A DNA stretch of 64,000 nucleotides from Spirometra erinaceieuropaei (Eukaryota > Platyhelminthes > Cestoda > Diphyllobothriidea > Diphyllobothriidae), in NCBI GenBank assembly GCA_902702965.1, contig CACRXP010000311.1, positions 482,597 to 546,596 of the forward strand. The letters are read 5' to 3'. Each line of letters starts with the position of its first letter. Position 1 is the stretch's first letter. Below, piece after piece: positions 12,545-23,620 of this stretch. Both the position numbers and the translations under genes were made by a program. The notes under the pieces are model-generated. The model worked only from the letters and a program-made list of their open reading frames with translations. It had not been told where the DNA came from and did not search any database.

Positions 12545-12810
12545 TTTATTGCGGACCAGGGATGTGGTGGTACGTCTAGGCGTGGGTTCTTGCCGAGCCA
12601 GTCACCTGTGCTCTCTCCCTTGCCTCAGGTCATATTATCTCTGTCATGAAACCGGGCCCAGATGGGAAGGGGGAGAGAGGGCGGCAGATACTAAGCAAGT
12701 CTACTGTCATTGTCACTGAATTCATGCGCAAGTCATCGTCTCTACTCTCGCCCTGCTGTGGTGCACACGGTGGACATCGTCGGAAACGGAGCTCGAACCA
12801 TCACCTCTGT
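12545..12810 (+). repeat. Family S3, copy 3, upstream of ATE1
   Basis: GACCAGGGATGTGGTGGTAC start, GGGCCCAGATGGGAAGGGGG, and GTGCACACGGTGGACATCGTCGG at 12763. It ends about 340 bases before the ATE1 start codon. Confidence 0.7.
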
Positions 12811-13147
12811 ATCACCCTTTCAAGCGTCGTTTTTTACGTCAGGTACAATTTCAGCAAGAGCGGATGTCGTTTCTCGATACTCAGCCAGATTTCTAAAGTC
12901 GAAACGTTTTTATCGGGTTATCTTTTAAAATATATTAATGAAAATATCCAGAACTTTATTGGCAGACAGTGCTCTGTTAAGAACTACGCGTTGGATGTCA
13001 GAGGGGAGCGCCAATTGGTAGTTTCAAGGACAGCCGTTAATTGCCAAAAAACCAAAAATACCAATGAGTGGCAGCTTCCAAAAGATATTTAAAGCAGGAG
13101 AAATTCTGACACGCAGTTTCCTAACAGAAGAGCTGAGGACCTTCGGC

Positions 13148-16100
13148 ATGCAGAAACTTGGTCAACAATCAATTGTTACTGTACAGGGGTGCCATGAAAG
13201 GGGTAAATGCCGCTACTGCAAGCGAGATGATTTTCCAAACATGGCATGGAGTAAGTTAATACGCAAGTAATTATATTGAACTTTTTTTCTCAAAGTCATG
13301 ACTGCGGAAAAACTGACCGTTGCTGATTTCGAGGCCCTCATAGAACGTGGCTGGAGAAGGTAGGTCTTTCTGATTAGACCAGGAGTTACACAGCCGTCTC
13401 TCTTTCCCTCCAGAACTGGAAACGCCTGTTTCCAGCCGACTAATTCAATCAACTGTTGTCCCTGCTACGCCATTCGATGCGATACCCTAAACTTTAAACC
13501 CTCCCGCTCACAGCGAAGTGTTCTCACTGATATGGTGAACTTCCTCAACACGGGCAAAAAGAGTGATGGAGAGCGCATTGCTAGCACGAGGGCAGCAGAG
13601 GAGGACCCCTTGCTGGTGGAGCTCAGGAACTCCTACACCTCGGTGGATGGAGATGCCTGCGTCAAATTTCGTAAGTTACACTTTCTTTTTCAGACGCACC
13701 CTTCCGATTCACGTCACTTATATTCTCCACTGGCATTTGAGTCCATTCAAATTAACATGTACCGATCACACTCATACATATAAGTATTGACTGGGAGTAG
13801 TTGATCGGCCAATCAATCTCATTTTCTTGACGTCTAGCAGTTGCGCCTGTTCTGGCAATCAGCAAAATGAAACAGCGCGAGTGACTATGGTTCTGTTTTC
13901 TGAGATATCCCTCCACCCTAGTACGTATTTGCTGCTGGCCTCCATGTGAGTTAACAGACGACGAAAGGTCCCCCCCGACGCCCGGGGACAAAAGGTACAG
14001 TCTAGCGTAGCGTTGCTGAGTGCGGAAATAGATCATACACCCATCTTTCATTGACCTTTATCTAAGAGGCATCTTTGGAATCCCGAGCAGCCTTCAAAAG
14101 CCAGGATTTGCCTAACTGAGAGAACAACCTGGGCTAGCTGGCTAAAGTACTGCGTTGTTAGGATATGTGTGCTGACGTCCTCAACCAGCAAGCTCTGTTG
14201 CACCGGAATTTTCGCCAACGTAGTAAGCTTGGGACCGTCTGACGCCCTGCTGAGGCACACGAGACGTTGACTGAATTTTTGACTTCTGAAAATAACAACT
14301 TGATCCGAATAGGCCTGCCTAACATGGCTTGCGATTACTGCTTTCCTGCACTTTCAGGTAGATCCAGACAACGCACCATCAGCCACTTTCGAGAGGAGGC
14401 CCCAGACTCGGGCATCTGTCTGGTAGGCGAGGATGAGGACTCCTGGCAGAAGCTGTCGACGGAATCGGATCAAAAAGAGAGTGGTGATCAGCGCAGCGGA
14501 TCCTCCAAACGCAAGCGATGGAAGGCTCTTCAGGAAAAAATCTACCTTCGCAGTGTCCGCGAGGGCGTACCGTATGCAAAGCTGATGGCAGTAAGTCTGA
14601 GCTTTTTCAAATTCCTTAGAAATAGACTTATCGCAAACCGTAAAGTCACTACCAGCAAAGCATCACAAAGGAATAACCATAAATATGCAGTTTTAAAAAA
14701 TTGAGCAAAATACAGGCGATTAAACTTTTGCAGCAGGTCGTTCTTGATGAGGGGACTTGGTAGAAAGAAACCTCCACAATTAGCCGACAAATTGCAAACC
14801 CTTCTTAGCACTGCCTCAACGCCTGGCTGTTATTTCCTGATTATGACGTCAAAATTAGTTCCAGTTGAATTATTAAGGTTAAACGGACAACGGTATAGAG
14901 AAGGACCCCAGGTAACTGTCAGTAGACTGTGGATCGCGCCATATGAGGTTTTATTTTGACATACATTTGCAGGCTGTTGCAGAAATTGCACTACCACCAA
15001 CGATTACTTCCCATGGCATCACATCTTAACTTGAAATCCGCAATTTTGGGAAATTGACTTTTTGTTTATTGTTGAATTACTACTAGCGTAGGATAAGACT
15101 TTAGGCATAAATCCAGTTAATTTCGGTCTTGTCGTTCATTTTGGCAGCTTACTGTCCAGTGTGCTGTCCCACCCATAAAACTCCATTTACAATAAATCCC
15201 GTATGGCACGATCCACAGTCTCATGGCAGTTAAGCGGGGTCCTTCTGTATACCGTTGTCGATAAAAGCTCTGAGACCCGAGCACTGGTTCAAAGATCGAT
15301 CTCATGAAATGTTAATCGAAATTCTGAAATGCTTTTTCGATTTGGAAGGAGTAGTTAAGCGAGTCTGTAATACCGACTATCCTACTGCGTACTGCCGTGA
15401 TATTTCGGGCACACTCGGCCGTTGACTTTTAAATGCATTTCTTTTCAACCGTCTGAAAAACCGCATTAATTAAAAAATGCCTACTTAAGTAGCAAGCACT
15501 TCATCATCGATTTCCCATGCTCAAATAGGGAGCAGAAGCAAACTCTCGATTTCCACAAGAGTCTTACCAATATCCTTCCGCCTAGCATGTTGTTGTTTTT
15601 TCTGGTTTTTTTCAGGAATACTTTGAGCGACGACAGAAACGGTTAGCAAAGAACAAACCCAAAGAGATGGAAGAAATTTTGGAACAGATAAAACCGAAGG
15701 GAGAAGCCAAGCACTTCATTGAGGTGAGTGTTTCATCCTGCGTTTGCGAAATTGGTGTTTGCACTTTTTGCAGATAGTTTTTCAACTAATGGAAGGACAG
15801 ACAAGAAACGGATAGCATGCTCTTCCACAGCAGTTTTAAGAGCACCTATACGGTCCTAAACTGCTGAGACCTTTACACAGCTCCAAACTCCATGTGCACT
15901 AAGCTGAAAAGTTGGCAGACTGAATGCTTGAGATACCATCGGCACCTTTTTAAAGAGATTTCCAGAACTCCATGTTTACGTCACTCTACCTAAACTACGG
16001 TTCTCGCAAAAGAATTATCCTCACGCCTTGTGCTTATTGACTTCCTCCAACAGCTGTGAAACCAACAGAGTTTAGGATGTTTGAAAAGAACTCTGCTTGC

Positions 16101-19100
16101 CACTTGAACAGAAGAAAAAACCCGTCGTTCTCTCACGGTGGCTGCTGGACTTGGTGCCCTCATTTTACAAGTAGCAAAATTGATCTACTTCTTACCCTAA
16201 GTAAAGTTCTGCTTCTGAAAAGGCAGCAAAAGTAAGTTTGGAAAAGGCCTTCGACAAAGTCTCCAAATTCAAGCCCGTGGGACAGTCTTGAAAGTTAACA
16301 AATCTTACCACCACATCGCATGCGTAGGCGAATGTAAGTCGAAAGAGAGACGTGTCAAGATAAGTGTGTCTGTAAGTAGATTCCAGCCTTTCAAGGCATG
16401 CAGCTCACCAGCCCTTCGCATGTCTGCACCCAACAGATGCGCCTCTGTCCATTAAATCCGCGGACAGCGGAACTGGAGAAGGTTTTGCGTCAGGAGTTCG
16501 ATATCTACAAGCGGTACTCGGATCGCGTGCATGGAACCGTCTACAAGGAGTCGGACTACGACATCTTTGTGCAGGCTCTGGTCAACTCCCCGATAATTGT
16601 AAGTTTATTTTCACTTTCGAGTCCACAAAAATAACCCCCCCCCTCGGAAGATAGATATAAACGCCGTCGCCTTGTACTGCCTACAGCAAGAAGATACCGG
16701 CGCGGGCAAAAATTCGCAACTTCCCTCCTTTGGCTCCTTCCATCAGCAGTACTGGCTTGACGGGAAACAGTTGATAGCCGTTGGAGTGATTGACATCCTT
16801 CCGAGCTACGTCTCCTCCAGTTACTTCTTCTATGACCCTGACTTCGAATTTCTGCATTTAGGAACCTACTCAGCGATGCAGTGAGTCTCTTGCTGAATTT
16901 TTTTGAATGCGCTTTCAGAAGATGTTTTTCTATCGGTGGATGTAATGATGTGGGAATTGTACAAATGCTTTCGGGATCATAAGAACAAATTCACATGTGC
17001 GGGATAGATATTAACACCTGCCAGAGAGACTGGAATGACCACTTTGTCTCTCTAAGTAGCCCTCTTCAGCCAGTCGTACCTGAACCCCGGGCTTTGAATG
17101 ATCAGCTATTAGAACTCGGATAATTTGGTCACGGGAAGTCAAGTTCAACGCTAACCGCCACGCGACCACATAAGAGGGCTATAGATTCAGTTCCGAGGCG
17201 CAAAAGGACGATCACTTCTTGGAGTGTAAGCGGATCGGCAAACAACCCACTCAAATGAGGTCCATGTATTGAGATACGCAGAAATTCCACATCAAGTGCA
17301 TGTCAATAGGAAGAAAAAAATAAGGCGTTGTCTGGAAAAGACAACGTAATCATTTGACCTAAGCGGATGCATTGTCAACAATAACCGATAGAAAAGTTGC
17401 CTGTCTCACTTAGCCCTCTTGCTGACTATGTTTGATCTCGACAACTTTTCGAGGTAGTTATGCACTTCTGTGTAGTCTGGTGGTAGGCAGTCTGAGACGG
17501 CTAAGGAAGTTGCTGTCGCATTGTCAGAGATCAGTCATGCCTCGGGCTACCTGGAACGTGGTGACGGGCTCAGTTCCATCTCGTACCGCAACAACAGCCA
17601 TGTATGTTATCCTGTGTTCAGAACTATGACAAGTAACGCAACAAATTTACTCTAAAATTGACAGTTGAATTAGATCGAATTATTCCGGTCTTGAGAGCGC
17701 TTTATTGCAGCAAAATGGCTTAAAGTGCTCTAGAAGCGTTTTCGGACCCTCCGGCAAAAAGAAACAGCGAGTGAACAATTCTCCTGCTGTTTAACTGCAA
17801 TATTTATGACCACAACACTTCCTTCTGCGGAGTAAAGGCGTAAACCCAGTATGCCTGGTTTACAGCGTGTTCTAACAATAATTGTTCGTTTTTAAAATGA
17901 AAATATAATTATCACGGAAATCTTAGTTTCGCGCAACAATATTAGCCTTTTAGATGTCTTCGATCTTCATGCAAGTACGCAATTGGAGACCAACCGCTAG
18001 ATGAGTGACATAGCTTACTTTACATATACAGATCTAACATGTACCACAAAAATAACAAAGGCCACCTAGGGTACACTCCTCTCATTATTGGAATAATTGG
18101 ATGCAGTTTTAAGGCGGTTAGTTACGCGGGTAAAATAACGACGAAATTCCCCAGTGAGAGACGAATTCACAGAAGGAGCATACAACAGCAAATCATCCGC
18201 TCTGCCCATCGCTTGCAACGCTCAGCAACACAAACGACCGTCACTGTAATAAAAGTGGGCAGTTATAACCAAACCATGGATTTTGGGGCTCTTGAAACGT
18301 TTCATCCCTCTCACCCGAAGCACAACTTTGAAGTAACTTTTCTTGTACGGGAGGTTTGACCACAGACAACCTTCCAAACTAAGCATGATTTTGAAATCCA
18401 AACTGTCCACACCAAGGCAGGCGAATGCCTAACGGTCCTCTTACGACAGAATTCCGGACAGGTTTACCTAATTAAAAGAAAAGACAGGTTTTCTTTGATT
18501 ATGGTTTACACAAATTCGCGGACCATTGTTTCTCAATGCCGGCCTCCAAAACCTCCCTCCGTTGACAATGATGACACATCAGTTGCAGTTGTTTTGCGCA
18601 TGGTGCTCGTTCGCGTTTTTGATTCCAACTAGTGAGTGCCTAGAGGAAACCCTCGCTGCATTATGTTATTATTTTTTAAAGATTCTCCTTCCGGTTAAAC
18701 AGTCTGAAATGTTATTCGACCCTTTTCGGAAATGTGTGCAATGAATCAGAATGATTGACGAGGTACTTCTTATCTAACTTTATACAGAGAGATCCAGATG
18801 GTCCGGAATATCTACCGTCTCTACGGACCAGAAAGTCGGAAGCCCGTTCCAGCCCTCGCCGGATTCAAGTACTACACCATGGGCTTTTACATCCACTCCA
18901 CGGATAAGATGAACTACAAGGGCAGATTTTCCTCCTCCTACCTTGCCTGTCCTGAGTCCCATACCTGGTATCCGATCGAGAAGTGTCGACCACTGCTCAA
19001 CGTCAATAAGTACTCCCGCCTTTCACCTCCGCATATCCCTGATTCCCAGACTACCAGTAAACTTTCAACGGAGGAACTCCTTCAGCGACTGATCTTCATA

Positions 19101-19322
19101 TTCCTACGCTCCTCGCCGCCCAGCAGTAAGATCCCCGTTCTGGAGAAACTACGGTTGGCACTGACAAAGAAGAAGGGGACCGATAAGGAGGCAATTCTGA
19201 TGCCTCTGGCAGAACTCAGTCTCTTTACTAATAAGGAACTTGTTGAAATGATTGTGGACTGGTCTGATGCCGCAGGTCTTATCTCTCTGGACGGCCGGAT
19301 GCTGGTGAACTACGTCTGGTGA
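13148..19322 (+). CDS. ATE1: Arginyl-tRNA--protein transferase 1 (ATE1), complete 8-exon gene
   Basis: ATE1 moves arginine from Arg-tRNA to the N-terminus of proteins, marking them for the N-degron pathway; it acts in cytosol and nucleus. Exons I join: 13148-13250, 13296-13359, 13414-13670, 14358-14590, 15616-15723, 16437-16598, 16687-16880, 18788-19322. All have GT/AG borders and matching phases, giving 551 residues (human ATE1 is about 518). Family landmarks in order: an N-terminal CRYC (usually CGYC) followed by LTVADFEALIERGWRRTG, then CCPCYAIRC with the paired cysteines of the Fe-S/haem site, a basic KRKRWKALQEK linker, FGSFHQQYWLDGK, IAVGVIDILPSYVSSSYFF, YYTMGFYIHS and CPESHTWYPIEKC. 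The start at 13148 places SIV before CRYC as in the family; an in-frame ATG at 13064 is the alternative. The exon 6 acceptor is the least certain: 16380 is also in phase. Intron 4 holds a MITE-like element; intron 7 is 1.9 kb. Confidence 0.95.
14887..15258. mobile_element. MITE-like element with ~65-bp terminal inverted repeats, in ATE1 intron 4
   Basis: Left end ACAACGGTATAGAGAAGGAC and right end, read on minus, ACAACGGTATACAGAAGGAC; both continue through GACTGTGGATCG(C/T)GCCATA. Length 372 bases, no ORF of note. A second copy is at 24150-24530. I see no clear target duplication. Confidence 0.82.
17035..17175 (-). repeat. tRNA-like SINE (family S2), in ATE1 intron 7
   Basis: CAGCCAGTCGTACCTGAACC at 17069 and GTTCAACGCTAACCGCCACG follow the layout of 53825-53965, with more decay. 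Confidence 0.5.
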
Positions 19323-19425
19323 TGGAGGTCTACTACGCTGCAGCGCCCAGACGTGCTTTTCCTAGGCCATCTGCAAACCAATGACAGTATTAGGCAAGAA
19401 ATGTACTTGCTTGTCGAACCTATTG

Positions 19426-19431
19426 AATAAA
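19426..19431 (+). promoter_or_regulatory. Polyadenylation signal of ATE1
   Basis: Canonical AATAAA about 100 bases after the ATE1 stop codon, in an AT-rich stretch. It gives a short 3' UTR. No other AATAAA lies nearer the stop. Confidence 0.75.
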
Positions 19432-20421
19432 AATTCCTGTTCTTCTCATGCGTTCTGATTGCGTGCGTTCTTACAGTAGGTGAAATGTTCCGAAGTTTGC
19501 AAATGATCACTAACCACTCGAAAACCGATATCAGTGTGTGAATGCAGTTAATTCATAACAACTTAAAAAGAATCAGTACTATAAAATAAATGTTAAAGAC
19601 AATGATGCGTTCGAAAATATAAAGTTTTTTAGACAGGCGGAAAATCTCGGAGAAGACAAAAATGGTCGTAGTTTAGAAAACTTCAAACTTATATTAATAA
19701 AAAGCCTCTCCATGCAAAAGCTGAGTAAATAGCAAAGCAAAAATCGAATGATTTCTGAAAGTAATCTCTTTGTGAAGTTTACATTAAAATATTTCTGTAA
19801 TTTCAGGTATAGGCGTTTGCATAGAGCCTACATTTTGCGTACAGATTCCAAAACGGTCTCCCTAGGATTTGTGGGACTCTTAACAAGTTTGAATTGATTG
19901 GGATGTGGTTCGAAAAGGCAAACATGATTTTGCCTGATTTCGACGATTGGGACATCAGAGAAACAAAAGTTCTCATACGGAGGCATGTTGCCTCGTTGGT
20001 CAGTAAAGTAAATTTGACAGGTGTAGCCATAAACATACCGTCTTGTGTATATGAAGAGAACTTTTCATCCACGAAATTTATCTGCATTTTTCGTTCGTTC
20101 TGGATCACGCTGAATTTCAGATCGGCCGTAAAATACCGCTCCGTTCTAGGACTATAAATAAGCGGCAGAGTGGCCATATAAATAATGATATTTTGCTAAA
20201 GCTGTTAATATTTTGCTCGTTCTATTTTTAAAATACGTATGCGCAGAAGCTATACTGCTCAAAAAGAAGTGTGCGCATGTTCAAAACTGAAAATGAAAAT
20301 TCAGTGGTAATCATTTCTGTGATAAAACATAGAGTTTTCCAAACCGCAAAACAGTTTCCGCCCATTTAAACGAAACATTGCTTGTGGGTGTTATCGGTGC
20401 GCTCTAGGGCACCAAATTGCA

Positions 20422-20443
20422 CTGATATGCTAATTTGACTTCT
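20422..20443 (+). repeat. Left target-site duplication of the nested PLE
   Basis: CTGATATGCTAATTTGACTT plus two bases; matches the right copy at 20921-20942 in 19 of 22 positions. Confidence 0.75.
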
Positions 20444-20920
20444 CAGATTAGCAAAGTTGAGATATCCGGGTTGATTAATTGAAAACGAAGGCAGGCTCTC
20501 CGGAAGAGGTTTATTTAAGTGCTGACGTTTCGAAGAGCTGGGTCGGCTATTCATTGTCAAAGCGTAAACTGCACTTAATCGATCAGAAATTTAATTTAAA
20601 GTGGCAGTTGTGTTGGCCGGCCTCATGCTGATCGATTTTTCCCTCCTCTCGCTGCCTCGGCCTCTCGGCAGATGGTTGACGGGCGTTTTGCCTGTGTGCT
20701 TTGTGAGTCATCACTCCGTCGAGGGGAACTGATTGGACTTTAGGCGGGCGGTTGGTCTGGCGGTTCTTCTTCTTCCTCACCGAGTAGACTCAGCGTCGGG
20801 CTATCTCCGTGCGGCCTTCTTAAGTCCGGTGTGGTTGTTTGGTCCTGAGCTCTACGATTGTGATGACCTAGGACTTTGTAAGCTGCAGGAAGGTCCAGAT
20901 GCCTGTTGATAGAGTGGGCA
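20444..20920 (-). mobile_element. Truncated PLE type b fragment nested in the AT-rich repeat
   Basis: A 477-base stretch matching 29815-30291 almost base for base. It holds only the 3' UTR and the end of the endonuclease ORF. It is bounded by 22-base direct repeats (19 of 22 match), at 20422-20443 and 20921-20942, which look like a target-site duplication. Confidence 0.88.
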
Positions 20921-20942
20921 CAGATATGCTTATTTGATTTCT
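20921..20942 (+). repeat. Right target-site duplication of the nested PLE
   Basis: CAGATATGCTTATTTGATTT plus two bases, directly after the PLE fragment. A related repeat has a single copy of this sequence near 26813-26834, with no insert. Confidence 0.75.
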
Positions 20943-21249
20943 AGAAATCAAAAGACGCGCTGCTCCTCTGGAAATAACCTGTGTGTTAGCTAACTAGTTT
21001 TCACAGTAAGCATAGAACCAAAAATCAATTTTTACGTTTGGAGAGCTCTGTTTAGTAGAATTTTTGAGGGTGAATTACTGACCTCTCAAAGATCAAGACT
21101 CCCAGATGTGTAATCGAAGTCTTGGACAGGTATTAGCATAGGAAATTGTCCAAATATATCGCAATGTTCATTTTCGCTCAAATTTATAGATAAAATTATT
21201 TGGAACGCAGGCATCCCAAGAAATATAAATTGAAATCAAAACGTTCTTT

Positions 21250-22075
21250 GGGAAAGGGAGAAAACTTTATTGAGTAAATTTTCGACGTCGGTTCCCCGTG
21301 TCGTCATCAGACTAGAGTAAATGTGCTGAAAACAATTAAAATTTCAAACGTGCTACAAAATCAATACTTATTTGGTGCCTCAGCTAGTAAGCTGCCGTCG
21401 TGTGTGTCAGTCCGTATTGATCGGCTTTCGTCTCTTCCACTTTTCTCTGAGATTCTTGTACGTGGCATCTAACTCGATATGCCTGTTGATGCATGACTCA
21501 TCGGAGTGCATGGCTTCAAGAAACTCTCGGCCTTTTTTAGATGGACAAACTCCGACGATGCGAGTTTTGTCCCATGCGAAATTGTGCCCAGTATCAAGAG
21601 TGTGCATGGCCATTTGAGACAAGTGGTCTCGCCTCTTAACTGCAAGTTGATGTTCGTGGATGCGTGTAGAGGCACATTTTCCCGTTTGGCCACAATATAC
21701 GGCATCACAGGCTTCGCATGGGATCTTATAGACGACTTCTTTTTTATTGAGATAGCCAACCCTATCCTTAGGGTGTACAAGCTGGGTGCGTAAAGTAGTC
21801 GTCGGCTTGTGCGCCACTTTTATCTGGTGTTTCCTCAAGTGTCTTTCAACAATTTCAGACACATTCCTGATGTAAGGAAGGATTCGCCAAGTGTTTGCTT
21901 TGGGCGCCTGATTGGAACTATCTAGTTCCTTAGTTTTTATCTCTTGTTGTTTCATGCATCGACGTACGAAATCTCTCGGGTATCCGTTCTGGGAATTATT
22001 TGTGCATATTTTCTGCTCAAGAAAAGAGCATCTCCTTGAAGGGAACGAACGAGCAGGCACAATGTGCAGTGTTTA
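21250..22075 (-). mobile_element. Penelope-like element, 3' part (type a)
   Basis: Contains the C-terminal GIY-YIG endonuclease ORF and about 150 bases of 3' sequence. No reverse transcriptase blocks are seen upstream of 22075, so the element is 5'-truncated. Its 3' region carries CTGATGA and, 20 bases on, CGAAAA (minus strand, 21310-21279). Confidence 0.82.
21407..22060 (-). CDS. Penelope-like element GIY-YIG endonuclease, open fragment
   Basis: An uninterrupted 217-residue frame. It starts in the RT-to-endonuclease linker (NNSQNGYPRDFVRRC), continues through WRILPYIRNVSEIVERHLRK, and reaches the GIY-YIG core as VVYKIPCEACDAVYCGQTG (the usual YIG read here as YCG), then TRIHEHQLAVKRR and the later GREFLEAMHSDESCINRH. 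The endonuclease nicks target DNA for PLE insertion. The absence of stops is notable, but the RT is missing, so this is probably a young truncated copy rather than an active gene. Confidence 0.85.
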   Translation of the reverse strand: MPARSFPSRRCSFLEQKICTNNSQNGYPRDFVRRCMKQQEIKTKELDSSNQAPKANTWRILPYIRNVSEIVERHLRKHQIKVAHKPTTTLRTQLVHPKDRVGYLNKKEVVYKIPCEACDAVYCGQTGKCASTRIHEHQLAVKRRDHLSQMAMHTLDTGHNFAWDKTRIVGVCPSKKGREFLEAMHSDESCINRHIELDATYKNLREKWKRRKPINTD

Positions 22076-22795
22076 AGAAGTCCGAAAATTTTCACATCAG
22101 GTTCTCTCATCAGGTTTCCTTCGATAGGTTGCGTACTCTGGGCTTCTGGTTGACATTTTGGTAACCTTTGTCTGTAAGAACTTGAGTCAAAGGCAGATCG
22201 TAGGAGGTCGGCGCTGGGTCATTTGAAAATGTTGCAGTTTTCGAAAGTCTCTGTGTTTTTTCACGCCGAGCAAACCGCTGTCTACCTGGACGTAGATTAA
22301 GACGAGTTTAACGCGTGTGTTAATTAGAATTCAGACTCTATTCGGACCAGGGGTACTACTACTTTTGCTGTCGGGCCTACTTCTCGCCTCTACCGGAGCA
22401 GGCATAATACGTTTTTTAGTCGGTCGTAACAACATTTGATGTTAACCCAAGATCAAACATACCTTTGGTAATTTTAAGATTGAGCGCAGAAGAAAAGGAG
22501 AGTGAGTTCGTACGAAATTGAAAGGAAGGAGATGTTAAGTGGGGCTCTGGTAAAAAAGAAGACACCCCTTAATTTACATCCTCTATTCCAGCAAAGCCAC
22601 GCGTATAGGTAACTTAAAATGCCAAAAGGTGAGAAGCCAAGCGATTTTCCACGTCTTGTAAGGACCTTATTATGCTCTTGCGATAAAAGAATTGTCGAAT
22701 GCTTTCGCCCATGAGCGGAAGCGCCAAGTTAACTGCAGTTGACTTTTAGGTGATCACTTTCTTGCGTAATTTCGAAGTCTGTACTATAGCCGAGC

Positions 22796-23396
22796 ATGGT
22801 AGACGATAGATGGAAAAAAGACGATTGGAAAGAGGCAATTGCAAACGTAAGGCGTCGAGTATTACTCTGGCAGAGTTTAAAGAAGGCTGCCAACGGAACT
22901 TGGTTTGATCGATGGAGGCTTGCGTCAGTGTCTTTTAAAACAGCCTCTCGAACTCTTGACTTCACGATCCTTCCGAAGACGACGTTGGCGAGGGGAGTTT
23001 GTTCATATGAGCTTACTTTCTAACGGCATTTGCCCAGAGAATGGCAGTTTTTGAATTTTCAAAGGATAGAGCAACCTACGGGAACAGCGACAACAGAAGA
23101 GATAAACGGTGCAAAGTACGAGAGATTTTTTCGACAGTAACGGTGATAGAGAGTGATCGAAAGGATGGCTATGGTTGGATTTAGATGTCAGGGTGTGTTG
23201 AGCAGTGGCGTCCTGGTTAGCCAATGGTTCGGAATTGAATAGGAAATTACAAGAGGTGACGCAGTCTTTGGGATTTGCCCCAATTAACGAAACTACGATT
23301 TACTCCCCGGAGACCGACTCAAATTTGCTGGATAAAATTCCTCAACTAATGATGAGCGATCTGTCCTTAAATGAAGACATTAAGAGGAGTATCTGA
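22796..23396 (+). other. Region with two unrecognised open frames
   Basis: Two plus-strand frames: 22796-23023 (charged start, MVDDRWKKDDWKEAIANVRR, Trp-rich) and 23205-23396 (ELNRKLQEVTQSLGF, DSNLLDKIPQLM, LNEDIKRS). They have more protein-like composition than the surroundings, but no good splice join links them and I recognise neither. Could be exons of an unknown gene or a decayed retrocopy. Confidence 0.25.
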
Positions 23397-23439
23397 AGGA
23401 AGATCGCGCTTTTTGGCAGTCAATTTACCGTATCACATT

Positions 23440-23620
23440 TGGTGGATTACAGAAGTGTCAGTAGGTTGGACGGGTAACTTGAACCAAATGTGATTAAACT
23501 CGCCTCGTCCGGCGGGGTCTCGTTGCTCAAGTAGTTAGAGCGTTGGCTGTAGTTGAGTCTCCTCCTACCTGCGTGAGTTCGAATCCAACCGAGGCACCGA
23601 TTTTTCACGGTTGTGTCGAT
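23440..23620 (+). repeat. tRNA-like SINE (family S1)
   Basis: A GTAGGTTGGACGGGTAACTT leader, then a tRNA-like part from 23514 with an A-box-like GCTCAAGTAGTTAGAGC and a B-box GAGTTCGAATCC. The ends do not pair as an acceptor stem, so it is a SINE, not a tRNA gene. Confidence 0.72.

Larger units (their letters stand above)
19488..21215 (+). repeat. AT-rich long dispersed repeat (family X), copy 1
   Basis: Collinear with 25382-27110 and with the reverse complement of 34860-36065. Matching islands include the CCGA around 19520, the TTCCAAAAC at 19846, ATCGGCC at 20121 and TATTAGCATAGGAAATTG at 21131. It begins just after the ATE1 poly(A) site and contains the nested PLE fragment at 20444-20920. 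Its nature is not recognised. Confidence 0.8.

Noticed and set aside
16380..16436. Longer exon 6 of ATE1 starting at 16380
   Set aside because: In phase, but the acceptor has a purine-rich tract before it; the acceptor at 16436 has a better tract, and the protein start there fits the family better.
18039..18359. 106-residue plus-strand frame in ATE1 intron 7
   Set aside because: No family motif, and the ATE1 exons on both sides join in phase without it.
23514..23606. Functional tRNA gene
   Set aside because: Same reason; the stretch between the boxes is also too long for a tRNA without an intron.
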